From: Cochleicola gelatinilyticus
GTDB lineage: Bacteria > Bacteroidota > Bacteroidia > Flavobacteriales > Flavobacteriaceae
NCBI RefSeq assembly: GCF_001637325.1
Contig: NZ_LRXL01000001.1
Location: 1-64,000 of the forward strand
Length of the DNA stretch: 64,000 bases
Reading direction: 5' to 3'
This document shows, piece by piece, positions 22,459 to 30,799 of the stretch. The notes below the pieces were generated by a model. The model was given only the letters and a program-made list of their open reading frames with translations. It had not been told where the DNA came from and did not search any database. The position numbers and the translations under genes were made by a program. Position 1 is the stretch's first letter, and each line of letters opens with the position of its first letter.

Positions 22459-22767
22459 CTATAAAAATACTCTTTGTTTTTGTTTTCTTTTTTTCAATTG
22501 TCTTTCTAAAGACCGAACACACTCATCTGTAGCCTCTTCGAAAGTTCTCGCCTCTTTTTTAACAATTAAATCTCCTTTCGGAATACTTATTAAAATTTCT
22601 ACATTTTTATTTTGTTTCTCACTTGTTTTTTGAACTTTAAGAAACACATCTGCAAAAATTATTCGATCATAAAACTGTTCAAGTTTGGCGAGTTTTTTTT
22701 CAATAAAATCTACCAATTTCACATCTGCCGCAAAATTTGGAGCTTGCACATTTACTTTCATACGCAT
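22459..22767 (-). CDS. hpf: Ribosome hibernation-promoting factor (short form)
   Basis: A 102-residue protein of the HPF/RaiA family that binds the 30S decoding centre in stationary phase. It shows the family pattern: an N-terminal beta strand (MKVNVQAPNF), LVDFIEKKLAKLEQFYDRI, alternating strands (ADVFLKVQKTS) and the C-terminal basic helix (EECVRSLERQLKKRKQK-like). The length fits the short form without the dimerisation tail. A second in-frame ATG at 22761 is an equally likely start, as family members begin M-K/N-V. It lies 20 bp after the xerC-like gene. Confidence 0.93.
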   Translation of the reverse strand: MRMKVNVQAPNFAADVKLVDFIEKKLAKLEQFYDRIIFADVFLKVQKTSEKQNKNVEILISIPKGDLIVKKEARTFEEATDECVRSLERQLKKRKQKQRVFL

Positions 22768-22787
22768 AAGTTTTATAAGTTAGAAAT

Positions 22788-23678
22788 TCATTTTTGGTTT
22801 CGAGGGTGTGAAGTTTTATATACTTCTTTCAACTTTGTTATACTATTATGTGTATACACTTGCGTAGAAGCTAAACTTGAATGCCCCAACAACTCTTTTA
22901 CCGCACTTAAATCAGCACCTTGATTTAAAAGGTGGGTAGCAAATGAGTGCCGCAATATATGCGGACTTTTCTTCACCTTCTCGGATGCCTTACTAAAATA
23001 AGAATTAATAACCCTATAAACAAGCGTTTCGTAGATTTTAACCCCTTTCGAAGTCACAAACAAGAAATCTTTATCTTTTATATTTTCTAACTTATTGCGT
23101 AATGTTAAATAGCTCTCGAGTGTCTCTAATACAGATGGAAGCACAGGAATGATTCGCTCTTTATTTCGTTTCCCTAAAACTTTTATGATTTTTTGAGAGA
23201 GTAAGACGTCAGAAATTTTTAACTGCACTAATTCTGCCCTTCGAATTCCAGTTGCGTAAAATAATTCGACCATTAATCTATTTCGAACACTTTCAAAATC
23301 ACCAGACTGACCTAAGAGCTCTAAAACATCTAAAATTTCATTTTCTGAAAAAGGCACTTGAACTTTCTTAGCTGTTTTTAAAGCTTTGTGTTTTGTTAAC
23401 GGGTTAATTTCGATCTGTTTTGTTTTCAGAAGAAATTTAAAATACGCTTTTAAGGAAGAAACTTTTCTGTTCACACTTCGGTTCGATATACCTGCATTCA
23501 CTAACGAAACAATCCAGCTTCGAATCACAGTATAACTAACTTCTTTAGCATTTGTTATTTCAAACTCTTCGGAAACAAAATCAAGAAAAGACTCAATATC
23601 CTTTTTATACGCAGCTACAGTATGCACTGAATACTTTTTTTCGTATTCTAAATAATCGATAAATTTTACAAAGGACAT
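22788..23678 (-). CDS. xerC: XerC-like tyrosine recombinase
   Basis: A 296-residue site-specific recombinase, likely acting at dif to resolve chromosome dimers. The N-terminal SAM-like core-binding domain covers about residues 1-88. The catalytic set is complete: Arg146 (ATGIRRAEL), a beta-turn Lys near 170 (VLGKRNKERIIP), His240 and Arg243 (HILRHSFATHLL), His266 (LLGHSS) and nucleophile Tyr275 (TQVYTH). The length is that of XerC/XerD, and its position between rpsU and hpf is not mobile-element-like, so I favour the housekeeping recombinase. XerC versus XerD is not decided from sequence alone. Confidence 0.9.
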   Translation of the reverse strand: MSFVKFIDYLEYEKKYSVHTVAAYKKDIESFLDFVSEEFEITNAKEVSYTVIRSWIVSLVNAGISNRSVNRKVSSLKAYFKFLLKTKQIEINPLTKHKALKTAKKVQVPFSENEILDVLELLGQSGDFESVRNRLMVELFYATGIRRAELVQLKISDVLLSQKIIKVLGKRNKERIIPVLPSVLETLESYLTLRNKLENIKDKDFLFVTSKGVKIYETLVYRVINSYFSKASEKVKKSPHILRHSFATHLLNQGADLSAVKELLGHSSLASTQVYTHNSITKLKEVYKTSHPRNQK

Positions 23679-23783
23679 ACGCTAGGGAAATAAGACAAAT
23701 TAGTATAACTACTAAACCAAGAATAACTGCCGTGCCTAAAAATACAAATTGTAATTTGCACATGCTACACTATATAAACAAAA

Positions 23784-23812
23784 AAATCCGTTGGAAAATT
23801 CCAACGGATTTA
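23784..23812 (-). terminator. Intrinsic terminator after rpsU
   Basis: AAATCCGTTGGAA and TTCCAACGGATTT form a 13-bp stem around a four-base loop; on the minus strand the stem is followed by TTTTTTG. It ends the rpsU transcript, so xerC-hpf probably use their own promoter. Confidence 0.88.
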
Positions 23813-23842
23813 ATATATATCTCCACTTTCGTGGTCAATTCA

Positions 23843-24037
23843 CTAAATTTCTTCCTGATCTCTTAAGTTCTGGATGTATTGAGCTTTTTGAATTTCTTTT
23901 CTTCTCACAACCGATGGCTTTGAGAATGCTTGACGTGCACGTAACTGACGCATTGTTCCTGTACGATCAAACTTACGCTTAAAACGCTTTAGTGCTCTGT
24001 CGATATTTTCTCCGTCTTTAATTGGTATAATTAACAT
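23843..24037 (-). CDS. rpsU: 30S ribosomal protein bS21
   Basis: A 64-residue basic protein with the family start MLIIPIKDGENIDRALKRFKRK and the FDRTGTMRQLRARQ region. In Bacteroidota ribosomes bS21 is known to help sequester the 3' end of 16S rRNA, which explains why most genes lack Shine-Dalgarno sequences. This gene carries a strong one, consistent with the reported autoregulation of rpsU. It has its own promoter element and terminator. Confidence 0.96.
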   Translation of the reverse strand: MLIIPIKDGENIDRALKRFKRKFDRTGTMRQLRARQAFSKPSVVRRKEIQKAQYIQNLRDQEEI

Positions 24038-24045
24038 AGTTCTTA

Positions 24046-24052
24046 ACCTCCT
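24046..24052 (-). promoter_or_regulatory. Strong Shine-Dalgarno (AGGAGGT) of rpsU
   Basis: On the minus strand AGGAGGT lies 8 nt before the rpsU ATG, a perfect core match to the anti-Shine-Dalgarno of 16S rRNA. I saw no comparable site at the other genes whose upstream regions I inspected. Confidence 0.85.
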
Positions 24053-24065
24053 CTCTTTAGGTCGG

Positions 24066-24073
24066 CAAAAATA
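24066..24073 (-). promoter_or_regulatory. Putative -7 element (TATTTTTG) of rpsU
   Basis: TATTTTTG on the minus strand matches TAnnTTTG and would give a leader of about 25 nt holding the Shine-Dalgarno. No clear TTG is found 17-20 bases upstream. Confidence 0.45.
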
Positions 24074-24122
24074 AGTATTACTTTTAAATAATCGCTAAAT
24101 GAAAGTGAAATTTTTAAAAAAT

Positions 24123-25550
24123 TTATTGTTTGAATAAAGACGCTCGTTTACTAAGGTCCTGAATAAGCTTCTCTTCTTCTTCACTTTCAAGCAATACATT
24201 ATAATTTTCCCAAAAAGTCTCGTTATAGGGCTGGGTCACAAAGATATCTTCAGACCAATTTTGCTGTAATGATTCAGAAACGATTTCGGGATCTTGAACA
24301 ACTTCAGTAAAAACAATTTCCTGAACCGTATTATAGTAAAAATCATTTTTATCTTGGGTAGGCCTTCCTTTTTTATCTAACTGATCTGAAGAACGATCTC
24401 CTGCATTTACCAGCTTAGGCGTTTCATAATATATATATTTCGGATACATTTTGTCTTCAAAAGAAATATACGTCATAACAACTTTATGATTTAACAAGGT
24501 ACCAAACAAACTCTTACTTCTGTTCTTCTGATTTTGAGAAGCAGCAACTAGTTCATACTCCATCTTTTTTATCGCATAGGTATCCCAATCAATATAAAGC
24601 CATCCTCTGGGTTCGAAACCTTCATTATATATTCCTGGAGTATTTAAACCTACGAAGTCAGCTCCTTTTTTAATTTCAATCTTATATAGTTTTTTGCCAT
24701 TTTCCACCAATACGGTATCTAGACGAAATTGATGATGCTCTAAAACATCGTCTCCAAAAAGAGCTTTTGAGGCGTTGGCATTTCTAAAAATATTTAATTT
24801 CCCTCTAAAAAGTTTGTCCAAACCATTAACGCGTTCATCGTTCCACTTAATTGCTTCGACTAAAGTTTCAGTTTTTATCGTGTCTCTTCGTAAGTTTTTT
24901 GATCGCAATGCCTTATCAGCATTAGTTTTGTTTTTTAGGTACGCCGTATACGCATACAGACTATCAACATCTCGCAAATCGTAACTCTTTCGTGTCTCGT
25001 CTACATTTATTTTTAAATTCTTTTTAGCTCCTGAAGCATAGCTGGAATCGTATAAAGTAATCGCACTTTCAATAAGCCATTTATATTCTGTTGTATTCCG
25101 TTCTTTGTGCCGTAGAAACCCTTTCTGAAGATACGGTTGTTCGGGAAGATTATCGGGCAATTCCTCGATTGCTCTTAATACGATATCGTTTCCTGTTTTC
25201 GGACGAGTTTCAGCAATAAGGATTACTTCGTCTAGCGAAGCCATATCTTCCTCTAAAAATACATCCATAGACACATCAAAATCGGCGACAGCACTTCGGA
25301 AACTTTTATACCCGATAGAAGAGATCACCAACGTATCGCTCACGTATCTTTGCGGAACCACTAGCACAAATTTTCCATCAGAATTACTTACCGTTCCAAT
25401 GGTAGAATTCTCAATGTAAATACTTGCATTTTCGATCGGAGCATACGTTGCAAAATCTACAATCTTACTTTTTAATTCAGTTTGAGCCGTTAGTTGAAGG
25501 CTTAAGAACAAAGTCACTAAGACTAGGAATTGCTTAAAGAAATAATTCAT
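24123..25550 (-). CDS. Secreted carboxypeptidase-regulatory-like domain protein
   Basis: A 475-residue exported protein. A signal peptide (FLVLVTLFLSLQLTAQ) ends near residue 22. It is followed by a CarboxypepD_reg-like beta-sandwich (residues about 24-105: KIVDFATYAPIENASIYIENS, IGTVSNSDGKFVLVVP, LVISSIGYKSF), as found at the N-terminus of many Bacteroidota outer-membrane proteins. The remaining 370 residues resemble other uncharacterised Bacteroidota secreted proteins and contain no plug, barrel or catalytic motif I can recognise. It probably sits in the periplasm or outer membrane. It is alone on the minus strand with a TATATTTA motif about 25 bp upstream. Confidence 0.8.
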   Translation of the reverse strand: MNYFFKQFLVLVTLFLSLQLTAQTELKSKIVDFATYAPIENASIYIENSTIGTVSNSDGKFVLVVPQRYVSDTLVISSIGYKSFRSAVADFDVSMDVFLEEDMASLDEVILIAETRPKTGNDIVLRAIEELPDNLPEQPYLQKGFLRHKERNTTEYKWLIESAITLYDSSYASGAKKNLKINVDETRKSYDLRDVDSLYAYTAYLKNKTNADKALRSKNLRRDTIKTETLVEAIKWNDERVNGLDKLFRGKLNIFRNANASKALFGDDVLEHHQFRLDTVLVENGKKLYKIEIKKGADFVGLNTPGIYNEGFEPRGWLYIDWDTYAIKKMEYELVAASQNQKNRSKSLFGTLLNHKVVMTYISFEDKMYPKYIYYETPKLVNAGDRSSDQLDKKGRPTQDKNDFYYNTVQEIVFTEVVQDPEIVSESLQQNWSEDIFVTQPYNETFWENYNVLLESEEEEKLIQDLSKRASLFKQ

Positions 25551-25601
25551 TTATGTAGGTTTTAATGAATTTAAATATAGGGCTTTTGTTATTTCTGAAG
25601 G

Positions 25602-26768
25602 CTATGTAGCAGGTTTGTACTCTTTTCCTTCTATTACCATCTTTGAAATAATTTCACGTAAAATCTCTGAGGTTCCTCCACCTATTGGTCCTAATCTACT
25701 ATCACGCAGAAGTCGCGCCATTGGATAGTCTTCCATATAACCATACCCTCCTAAGAACTGTACACATTCGTACATTACCTCATCTGCAACTTTCGTAGAA
25801 ATTAACTTAGACATTGTAGCTTCTTTTACCACATATTCACCGTCATTTAATCGTTTTGCAGTTACATAATTAAAGGTTTTACACACCTCTACTTCACTTG
25901 TTAATTGCGCTACTTTATGTCGAAGTGCTTGAAATTTAGAAATACTTTTTCCGAAGGCAAACCGATCTTTCATATATTGAATGGCATACTCTAGTGCAAA
26001 TTCACTTCTCGCATGTGCATTAATACCCATGATTAGACGCTCTAATGCAAAGTGCTGCATTATGTAAGGAAACCCTTTGTTCTCTTCTCCCATTAAATTT
26101 GCTGCAGGAATCTCAACATTATCGAAAGCAATCTCTCCAGTGTCACTCGCCCTCCATCCTAGTTTATCTAATTTAGTTGCAGATATACCGGGCGTATTAC
26201 GATCCATCACAAAAATACTAATCCCTTTATTTCCTAATTCTGGAGCAGTCTTCGCAGCAACCACCAAATAGTCGCTGTATACTCCATTGGTTATAAATGT
26301 TTTAGAACCATTAATAATATACGTATCACCCTTTTTAACTGCGGTGCTTCTCATGCCCGAAACATCGCTTCCTCCAAAAGGCTCTGTGATACATAAACAT
26401 CCAATCATTTTACCTTCGGCGCTTGGAGTTAAATATTTTTCTTTCTGCTCATGATTACCTTCTTTATTTAAATGTGTCATTGCCAAATAGGCATGTGCCC
26501 ACATTGCTGCTGCAAAACCACCAGAATTTACTTTTTGTAATTCCTCTAAAAAGATCACAGTATAGAACAGGTCTAGATCTAGTCCACCATAGGCCTCTGG
26601 CGTTGCTAAACCAAAATAGCCCATTTCTCCAAATTTTTCCCAGACACTGCGATCTATAGTTCCTGTTTTTTCCCATTCATCTATATGCGGAACAACTTCC
26701 TTTTGTAAAAAATCTTGTAAACTTTTTCTAAAAAAATTATGCTCTTCTGTGAAATATAAATGCTCCAT
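25602..26768 (-). CDS. Acyl-CoA dehydrogenase (long-chain type)
   Basis: A 388-residue FAD flavoenzyme that introduces the alpha-beta double bond in acyl-CoA. The signatures CITEPFGGSDVSGM (residues 126-139) and FITNG are present. The C-terminal loop reads GPIGGGTSEI, lacking the Glu of the short/medium-chain YEGT motif. Instead Glu243 in FALERLIMG aligns with the catalytic helix-G Glu of long-chain and isovaleryl-type enzymes. The chain-length preference is inferred. No electron-transfer flavoprotein genes lie beside it. Confidence 0.92.
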   Translation of the reverse strand: MEHLYFTEEHNFFRKSLQDFLQKEVVPHIDEWEKTGTIDRSVWEKFGEMGYFGLATPEAYGGLDLDLFYTVIFLEELQKVNSGGFAAAMWAHAYLAMTHLNKEGNHEQKEKYLTPSAEGKMIGCLCITEPFGGSDVSGMRSTAVKKGDTYIINGSKTFITNGVYSDYLVVAAKTAPELGNKGISIFVMDRNTPGISATKLDKLGWRASDTGEIAFDNVEIPAANLMGEENKGFPYIMQHFALERLIMGINAHARSEFALEYAIQYMKDRFAFGKSISKFQALRHKVAQLTSEVEVCKTFNYVTAKRLNDGEYVVKEATMSKLISTKVADEVMYECVQFLGGYGYMEDYPMARLLRDSRLGPIGGGTSEILREIISKMVIEGKEYKPAT

Positions 26769-26831
26769 ATAGTTTTCAGTTTTACTAAAATTAAGGCTTT
26801 TAATTGCGGTTTTATAAATGAAATGACCTTT

Positions 26832-27725
26832 TCATTCTTCAATGAACAAATATAATTGAATTAAAATGAACTTCGATTGCGTTAATCCTTCAATTTTCTG
26901 AAGCTCAGAAATTGAAGAAATTCCTTCTCTAAGTTTACAAAACTCCCAGATCTCTTTTGCCAATTCGAAACTAATCCCAGGAATGGTTGCAATATCTGAA
27001 GCGGATGCAGTATTTACATTAATACGGGACAATTTCTTTGGTGTTTTTACAGTAAACTCCTTTTCTATTCTACCAATAACTTCTGGCGATAGCCCGTATA
27101 CACTATGCAATTGCGCATCACTGGAAAAACCCCCTAATTTAGCTCTATAGTTAATTATACGAGCACTTAATGCTTCTCCAATTCCATATATTTTTTTTAG
27201 CTCTTGAGAAGTCGCTACGTTTAAATCTTGTTTTTTTGAGAATGGTTTTTCTTCGGAAATAAACGCTTTCGCCGTATAGGCGCGTTTTGGTTTTGGATGG
27301 GTTATCCAATCAGGAAATTTAAAAAATGGACTAATCTTATTTGAAAGAGAATCTGAAATTTGAGTTACTCGCTTAAAATCTTCGATAGAATTTACCCATT
27401 TATCTTCGGCACGAAACGCCTTTAATCGATCGTATTCTCTTGGAGACATTCCTAATGTATAGGCTTTGTAATCTGAAATAAAATTAGGGTTAAATGGATA
27501 AATCTTTGGTTGTTTCTCTTCGGAAGCGACCTTTGCCAAAGAATCGTGTTGTTTCTGAAGCTGCATAATTTCCGAGGAAGTACTATCGAAAATCACTTCG
27601 GTAGAACTGGTGAAGAAATAATACCAGCCTAATAACAAAAAGTTAATTGTAACCAAAAGTAAGATCCCATTTCGTTGACTTCGATTGAAGACAAAATGGG
27701 ATCTTGTAGTTTTGCTTAATTTCAT
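26832..27725 (-). CDS. Helix-hairpin-helix (ComEA-like) membrane-anchored protein
   Basis: A 297-residue protein with one N-terminal transmembrane helix (GILLLVTINFLLLGWYYFF, residues about 19-37). A 130-residue linker is followed by helix-hairpin-helix repeats: LNVATSQELKKIYGIGEAL near 168, and INVNTASASDIATIPGISFELAKEI near 233, then ISELQKIEGL. Such ComEA-like domains bind DNA non-specifically and serve in DNA uptake, but this longer flavobacterial form is of unknown role. A small hairpin lies four bases before the ATG. Confidence 0.85.
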   Translation of the reverse strand: MKLSKTTRSHFVFNRSQRNGILLLVTINFLLLGWYYFFTSSTEVIFDSTSSEIMQLQKQHDSLAKVASEEKQPKIYPFNPNFISDYKAYTLGMSPREYDRLKAFRAEDKWVNSIEDFKRVTQISDSLSNKISPFFKFPDWITHPKPKRAYTAKAFISEEKPFSKKQDLNVATSQELKKIYGIGEALSARIINYRAKLGGFSSDAQLHSVYGLSPEVIGRIEKEFTVKTPKKLSRINVNTASASDIATIPGISFELAKEIWEFCKLREGISSISELQKIEGLTQSKFILIQLYLFIEE

Positions 27726-27729
27726 ACCA

Positions 27730-27747
27730 CCTGTGTTTAGTCACAGG
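27730..27747 (-). promoter_or_regulatory. Hairpin just upstream of the helix-hairpin-helix gene start
   Basis: CCTGTG and CACAGG form a 6-bp stem with a six-base loop ending four bases before the ATG at 27725. It could hide the start region of the mRNA; no T-run follows. Confidence 0.35.
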
Positions 27748-27781
27748 GGAGTCACTATTGCAATAATCTGTTTAATTACGA

Positions 27782-29407
27782 TTACATTTCCTTACGAAGG
27801 TCATCTGCACCGTCTTCAAGAGCTTCATGTTTGGTTTTAATCGCCTTCATATATTTATTTAATTCTTTGCGTACTACTGGTGTAAGCATAAGTACACCGA
27901 TTATATTTGGTACTACCATTGCAAAGATCATCGCATCAGAGAAATCAATTACAGCTCCTAAACTTATAGATGCTCCAATAATTACAAATAATAAGAATAA
28001 AAACTTGTAAACTAAATCTGTTACGCGTCCTCTTCCGAAGAGATATTTCCACCCTTGCATACCATAATACGACCAAGAGATCATAGTTGAGAAAGCAAAT
28101 AAAATTACTGCAATCGTTAAAACAATCGAGAAGTGAGGAATTACACTATCGAAAGCGACAGCTGTTAACTCAACTCCTTCTTTTATTTCGGTTCCATATT
28201 CCATAAAGTGACCGTCAAAATTTGTAATAATAATTACTAACGCAGTCATAGTACAAATTACTACCGTATCTACAAAAGGCTCTAATAAGGCAACAATTCC
28301 TTCACTCGCAGGATACTTGGTTCGTACCGCCGAGTGGGCAATAGCCGCAGACCCGACACCAGCTTCATTAGAGAACGCTCCTCGTCGAATTCCTTGAATC
28401 ATTACTCCAATAAGTCCCCCTGCAATTCCAAGTCCAGAAAAAGCTCCGTGATAAATTAAGGCAAAAGCATCATCGATCAATGAGAAATTAGCAAACAAAA
28501 TAATTACTGCCGCTAATACATATATTCCTGCCATGAACGGTACAATCTTTTCGGTAACAGAAGCGATTCTTTTAATTCCCCCGATAATTACAATAGCAAC
28601 CAATACTGCCATTCCCATTCCGAAGTACATTCCTGCATTTGCATCTTGAAGATCAAAAAGCTTTACAAATTGCGCCGCTGCTTGATTCGCTTGAAACATA
28701 TTTCCTCCTCCGAAAGATCCTCCAATTACAAAAATTGCAAAAACTACAGCTAAAATTTTACCAATAAATCCGAAACCCTTTTCTTTTAATCCTTTCGACA
28801 GATAATACATAGGACCTCCATACACGGTTCCATCTTCTCCAACATCACGATATTTTACACCTAAAGTACATTCTGCAAACTTAGATGCCATACCTAACAG
28901 ACCGGCAAGGATCATCCAAAAGGTTGCTCCTGGCCCACCAATAGATAATGCCACTGCTACTCCAGCAATATTTCCTAAACCTACTGTAGCAGATAATGCT
29001 GCTGTTAATGCTTGAAAGTGAGAAACCTCTCCGTCGGCACTATCGTCACGCAAAGTTTCAATAATATTCTCTCCTTCATTAGGAGTTTGGTCTCCGTACA
29101 ATGTATCGGCACCATGCTTTTCGATATCTTCATATTTACCTTGAACTACTTTTATCGCTGTCCAAAACCCAGTAAAGTTTATCAGTTTAAAATAAACTGT
29201 AAAATATAATGCTCCACCTATTAACACAATAAGCACCCATGGAATTTGGAATGTTTCAGAAAATGGAATTTCATAAAAGATAGCTTCAACAAACCATCCT
29301 GTATAATCACGAAATGTAGCATCGATCTTTTCAGAAGTTGTTGGATCTTGCGCAAAAGCTAATAATGGGGTTAATACTGCAAATAGAGAAAGAAGAAATT
29401 TCTTCAT
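27782..29407 (-). CDS. Alanine/glycine:cation symporter (AGCS family)
   Basis: A 541-residue inner-membrane transporter importing small neutral amino acids with Na+ or H+. The AGCS signature is seen in ALSATVGLGNIAGVAVALSIGGPGATFWM and GGPMYYLSKGLKEKG, with FSNEAGVGSAAIAHSA further on; about ten to eleven hydrophobic segments follow. An N-terminal segment resembling a cleavable signal (KFLLSLFAVLTPLLAFAQ) precedes a short extracytoplasmic stretch, as in other Bacteroidota members. The C-terminus is an acidic cytoplasmic tail. It stands alone, 97 bp from the potassium channel gene. Confidence 0.93.
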   Translation of the reverse strand: MKKFLLSLFAVLTPLLAFAQDPTTSEKIDATFRDYTGWFVEAIFYEIPFSETFQIPWVLIVLIGGALYFTVYFKLINFTGFWTAIKVVQGKYEDIEKHGADTLYGDQTPNEGENIIETLRDDSADGEVSHFQALTAALSATVGLGNIAGVAVALSIGGPGATFWMILAGLLGMASKFAECTLGVKYRDVGEDGTVYGGPMYYLSKGLKEKGFGFIGKILAVVFAIFVIGGSFGGGNMFQANQAAAQFVKLFDLQDANAGMYFGMGMAVLVAIVIIGGIKRIASVTEKIVPFMAGIYVLAAVIILFANFSLIDDAFALIYHGAFSGLGIAGGLIGVMIQGIRRGAFSNEAGVGSAAIAHSAVRTKYPASEGIVALLEPFVDTVVICTMTALVIIITNFDGHFMEYGTEIKEGVELTAVAFDSVIPHFSIVLTIAVILFAFSTMISWSYYGMQGWKYLFGRGRVTDLVYKFLFLLFVIIGASISLGAVIDFSDAMIFAMVVPNIIGVLMLTPVVRKELNKYMKAIKTKHEALEDGADDLRKEM

Positions 29408-29504
29408 ATTATAATTTTAAATTATACTTGTTTTTTCAGCAAAGCAAGATGCCTAAAAAAATTGGCGAATTCAAATTTTTACACATTAAATTGTTAACGA
29501 TTTC

Positions 29505-30515
29505 TTAAACGTGGTATAATTTTTTCAAACTTTCAATTTGATTTGGGCGACCAATTAATATAATTTTTGAATCTTTCTTAATAATAAGCGATGGTTCGGG
29601 GTTCACGATATACTCTCCGTTAGGTGCTTTATATCCTATAATCGAACACCCTGTTTTTTTTCGTACATCGAGATCCTGTATGGCCTTTTCCACCCCATCT
29701 GAACATACTTTTTCGAACGGAATCTGTTCTACATTAATACTATCTTCTTCTCCCGAGACCGAAAGATTATCTAAAAACTCTACAAGATCGGGAACTACTA
29801 CTAAAGATGCCATGTGCTCTCCTCCTATCTTGTCTGGCATGATTACATTATCGGCACCAGCAAGTTTCAGTTTTTTATAACTGGTTTCTTCTGAAGCACG
29901 GCTAATAATCTTTAACTCTTTATTAATCTGACGCGCAGATAAAACAATAAATAAGTTATCAGCGTCGCTAGGTAATGCACAAATAAGTGTTGAAGCACGT
30001 TCTATTCCAGCTTCTATAAGAATTTCGTCTTCGTTTGCATTTCCATGTATAAAAGGAATTTTTTCTTCCTCGAAACGATCTACCACATGTTCGTCCATTT
30101 CAACAACCACAAAATCTTGATTATATGCTTGTAATTTTTGAACTGCTTGTTTTCCATTTCTACCATAGCCACAAACAATTACGTGATGTTTCATCTCGTG
30201 TATCATTTTCTCGATTTTTTTTTGACGAAGATTTCCAATATTATTTTTACTTAAAATATGTTCTGTAATGGTCGAAATGGCATACCCCACAATAAAGATA
30301 CTGCAAACAATAAATACGGAAGTGAATATTTTTTCTGTCGGACTTAAAGGTTGTACTTCTCCAAAACCTACCGTGGTAATAGTTATAACTGTCATGTACA
30401 GCGCATCTACCCAAGAATAGGAAGATATAAACTTAAACCCAATAACACCTCCCAAAAAAACTACGAGTAAAAGAAATAATGATCCATATAATTTAGATTG
30501 AAAAATACGTCTCAT
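29505..30515 (-). CDS. MthK-type potassium channel with RCK domain
   Basis: A 336-residue protein. Two transmembrane helices flank a pore loop with selectivity filter TVGFGE (near residue 48). It is followed by a cytosolic RCK unit: a TrkA_N Rossmann fold (VIVCGYGRNGKQAVQ near 112) and a TrkA_C domain at the end (GCSIIGYKAPNGEYIVNPEP). I chose the ATG at 30515, whose TG is shared with the TGA of the preceding PspC gene (ATGA), over a longer frame from 30599 that would lie inside that gene. Ligand and gating are unknown. Confidence 0.92.
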   Translation of the reverse strand: MRRIFQSKLYGSLFLLLVVFLGGVIGFKFISSYSWVDALYMTVITITTVGFGEVQPLSPTEKIFTSVFIVCSIFIVGYAISTITEHILSKNNIGNLRQKKIEKMIHEMKHHVIVCGYGRNGKQAVQKLQAYNQDFVVVEMDEHVVDRFEEEKIPFIHGNANEDEILIEAGIERASTLICALPSDADNLFIVLSARQINKELKIISRASEETSYKKLKLAGADNVIMPDKIGGEHMASLVVVPDLVEFLDNLSVSGEEDSINVEQIPFEKVCSDGVEKAIQDLDVRKKTGCSIIGYKAPNGEYIVNPEPSLIIKKDSKIILIGRPNQIESLKKLYHV

Positions 30516-30742
30516 AAGTCGAAAACTGAACTTCTTTTTGTAAACACTAAATCTTTTAATTTTAATAAAAATGCTAAGGTAAGATAGATAGCGAACCATA
30601 ATCCGAGGGTTGCGAAAGACACGTAAATAAAAAACAACCGAACACTTTTCGCTCGCATTCCCAACCGATCGGCCAAACGAGAACTTACGTAAAAGCCACG
30701 TTTTTCGAAGTAATGCCGAATCTTGTATACAAACTGTAACAT
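30512..30742 (-). CDS. Small PspC-domain membrane protein
   Basis: A 76-residue protein with a PspC domain: KIRHYFEKRGFYVSSRLADRLGMRAKSVRLFF then one long hydrophobic span (YVSFATLGLWFAIYLTLAFLL). PspC proteins sense envelope stress in enterobacteria; many short Bacteroidota members are uncharacterised. Its stop overlaps the start of the potassium channel gene by four bases, so the two are likely translationally coupled. Confidence 0.88.
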   Translation of the reverse strand: MLQFVYKIRHYFEKRGFYVSSRLADRLGMRAKSVRLFFIYVSFATLGLWFAIYLTLAFLLKLKDLVFTKRSSVFDL

Positions 30743-30799
30743 AGATGCAAAGTACTATATTTTTTAAAAAGACTTTTTATTTACAATCGAAATAGCAAT

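Noticed and set aside
22788-23678. Integrase of a mobile element
   Set aside because: Size and full XerC-type motifs in a housekeeping gene context; the neighbouring tRNA genes show no duplicated 3' end or attachment site that I could see.
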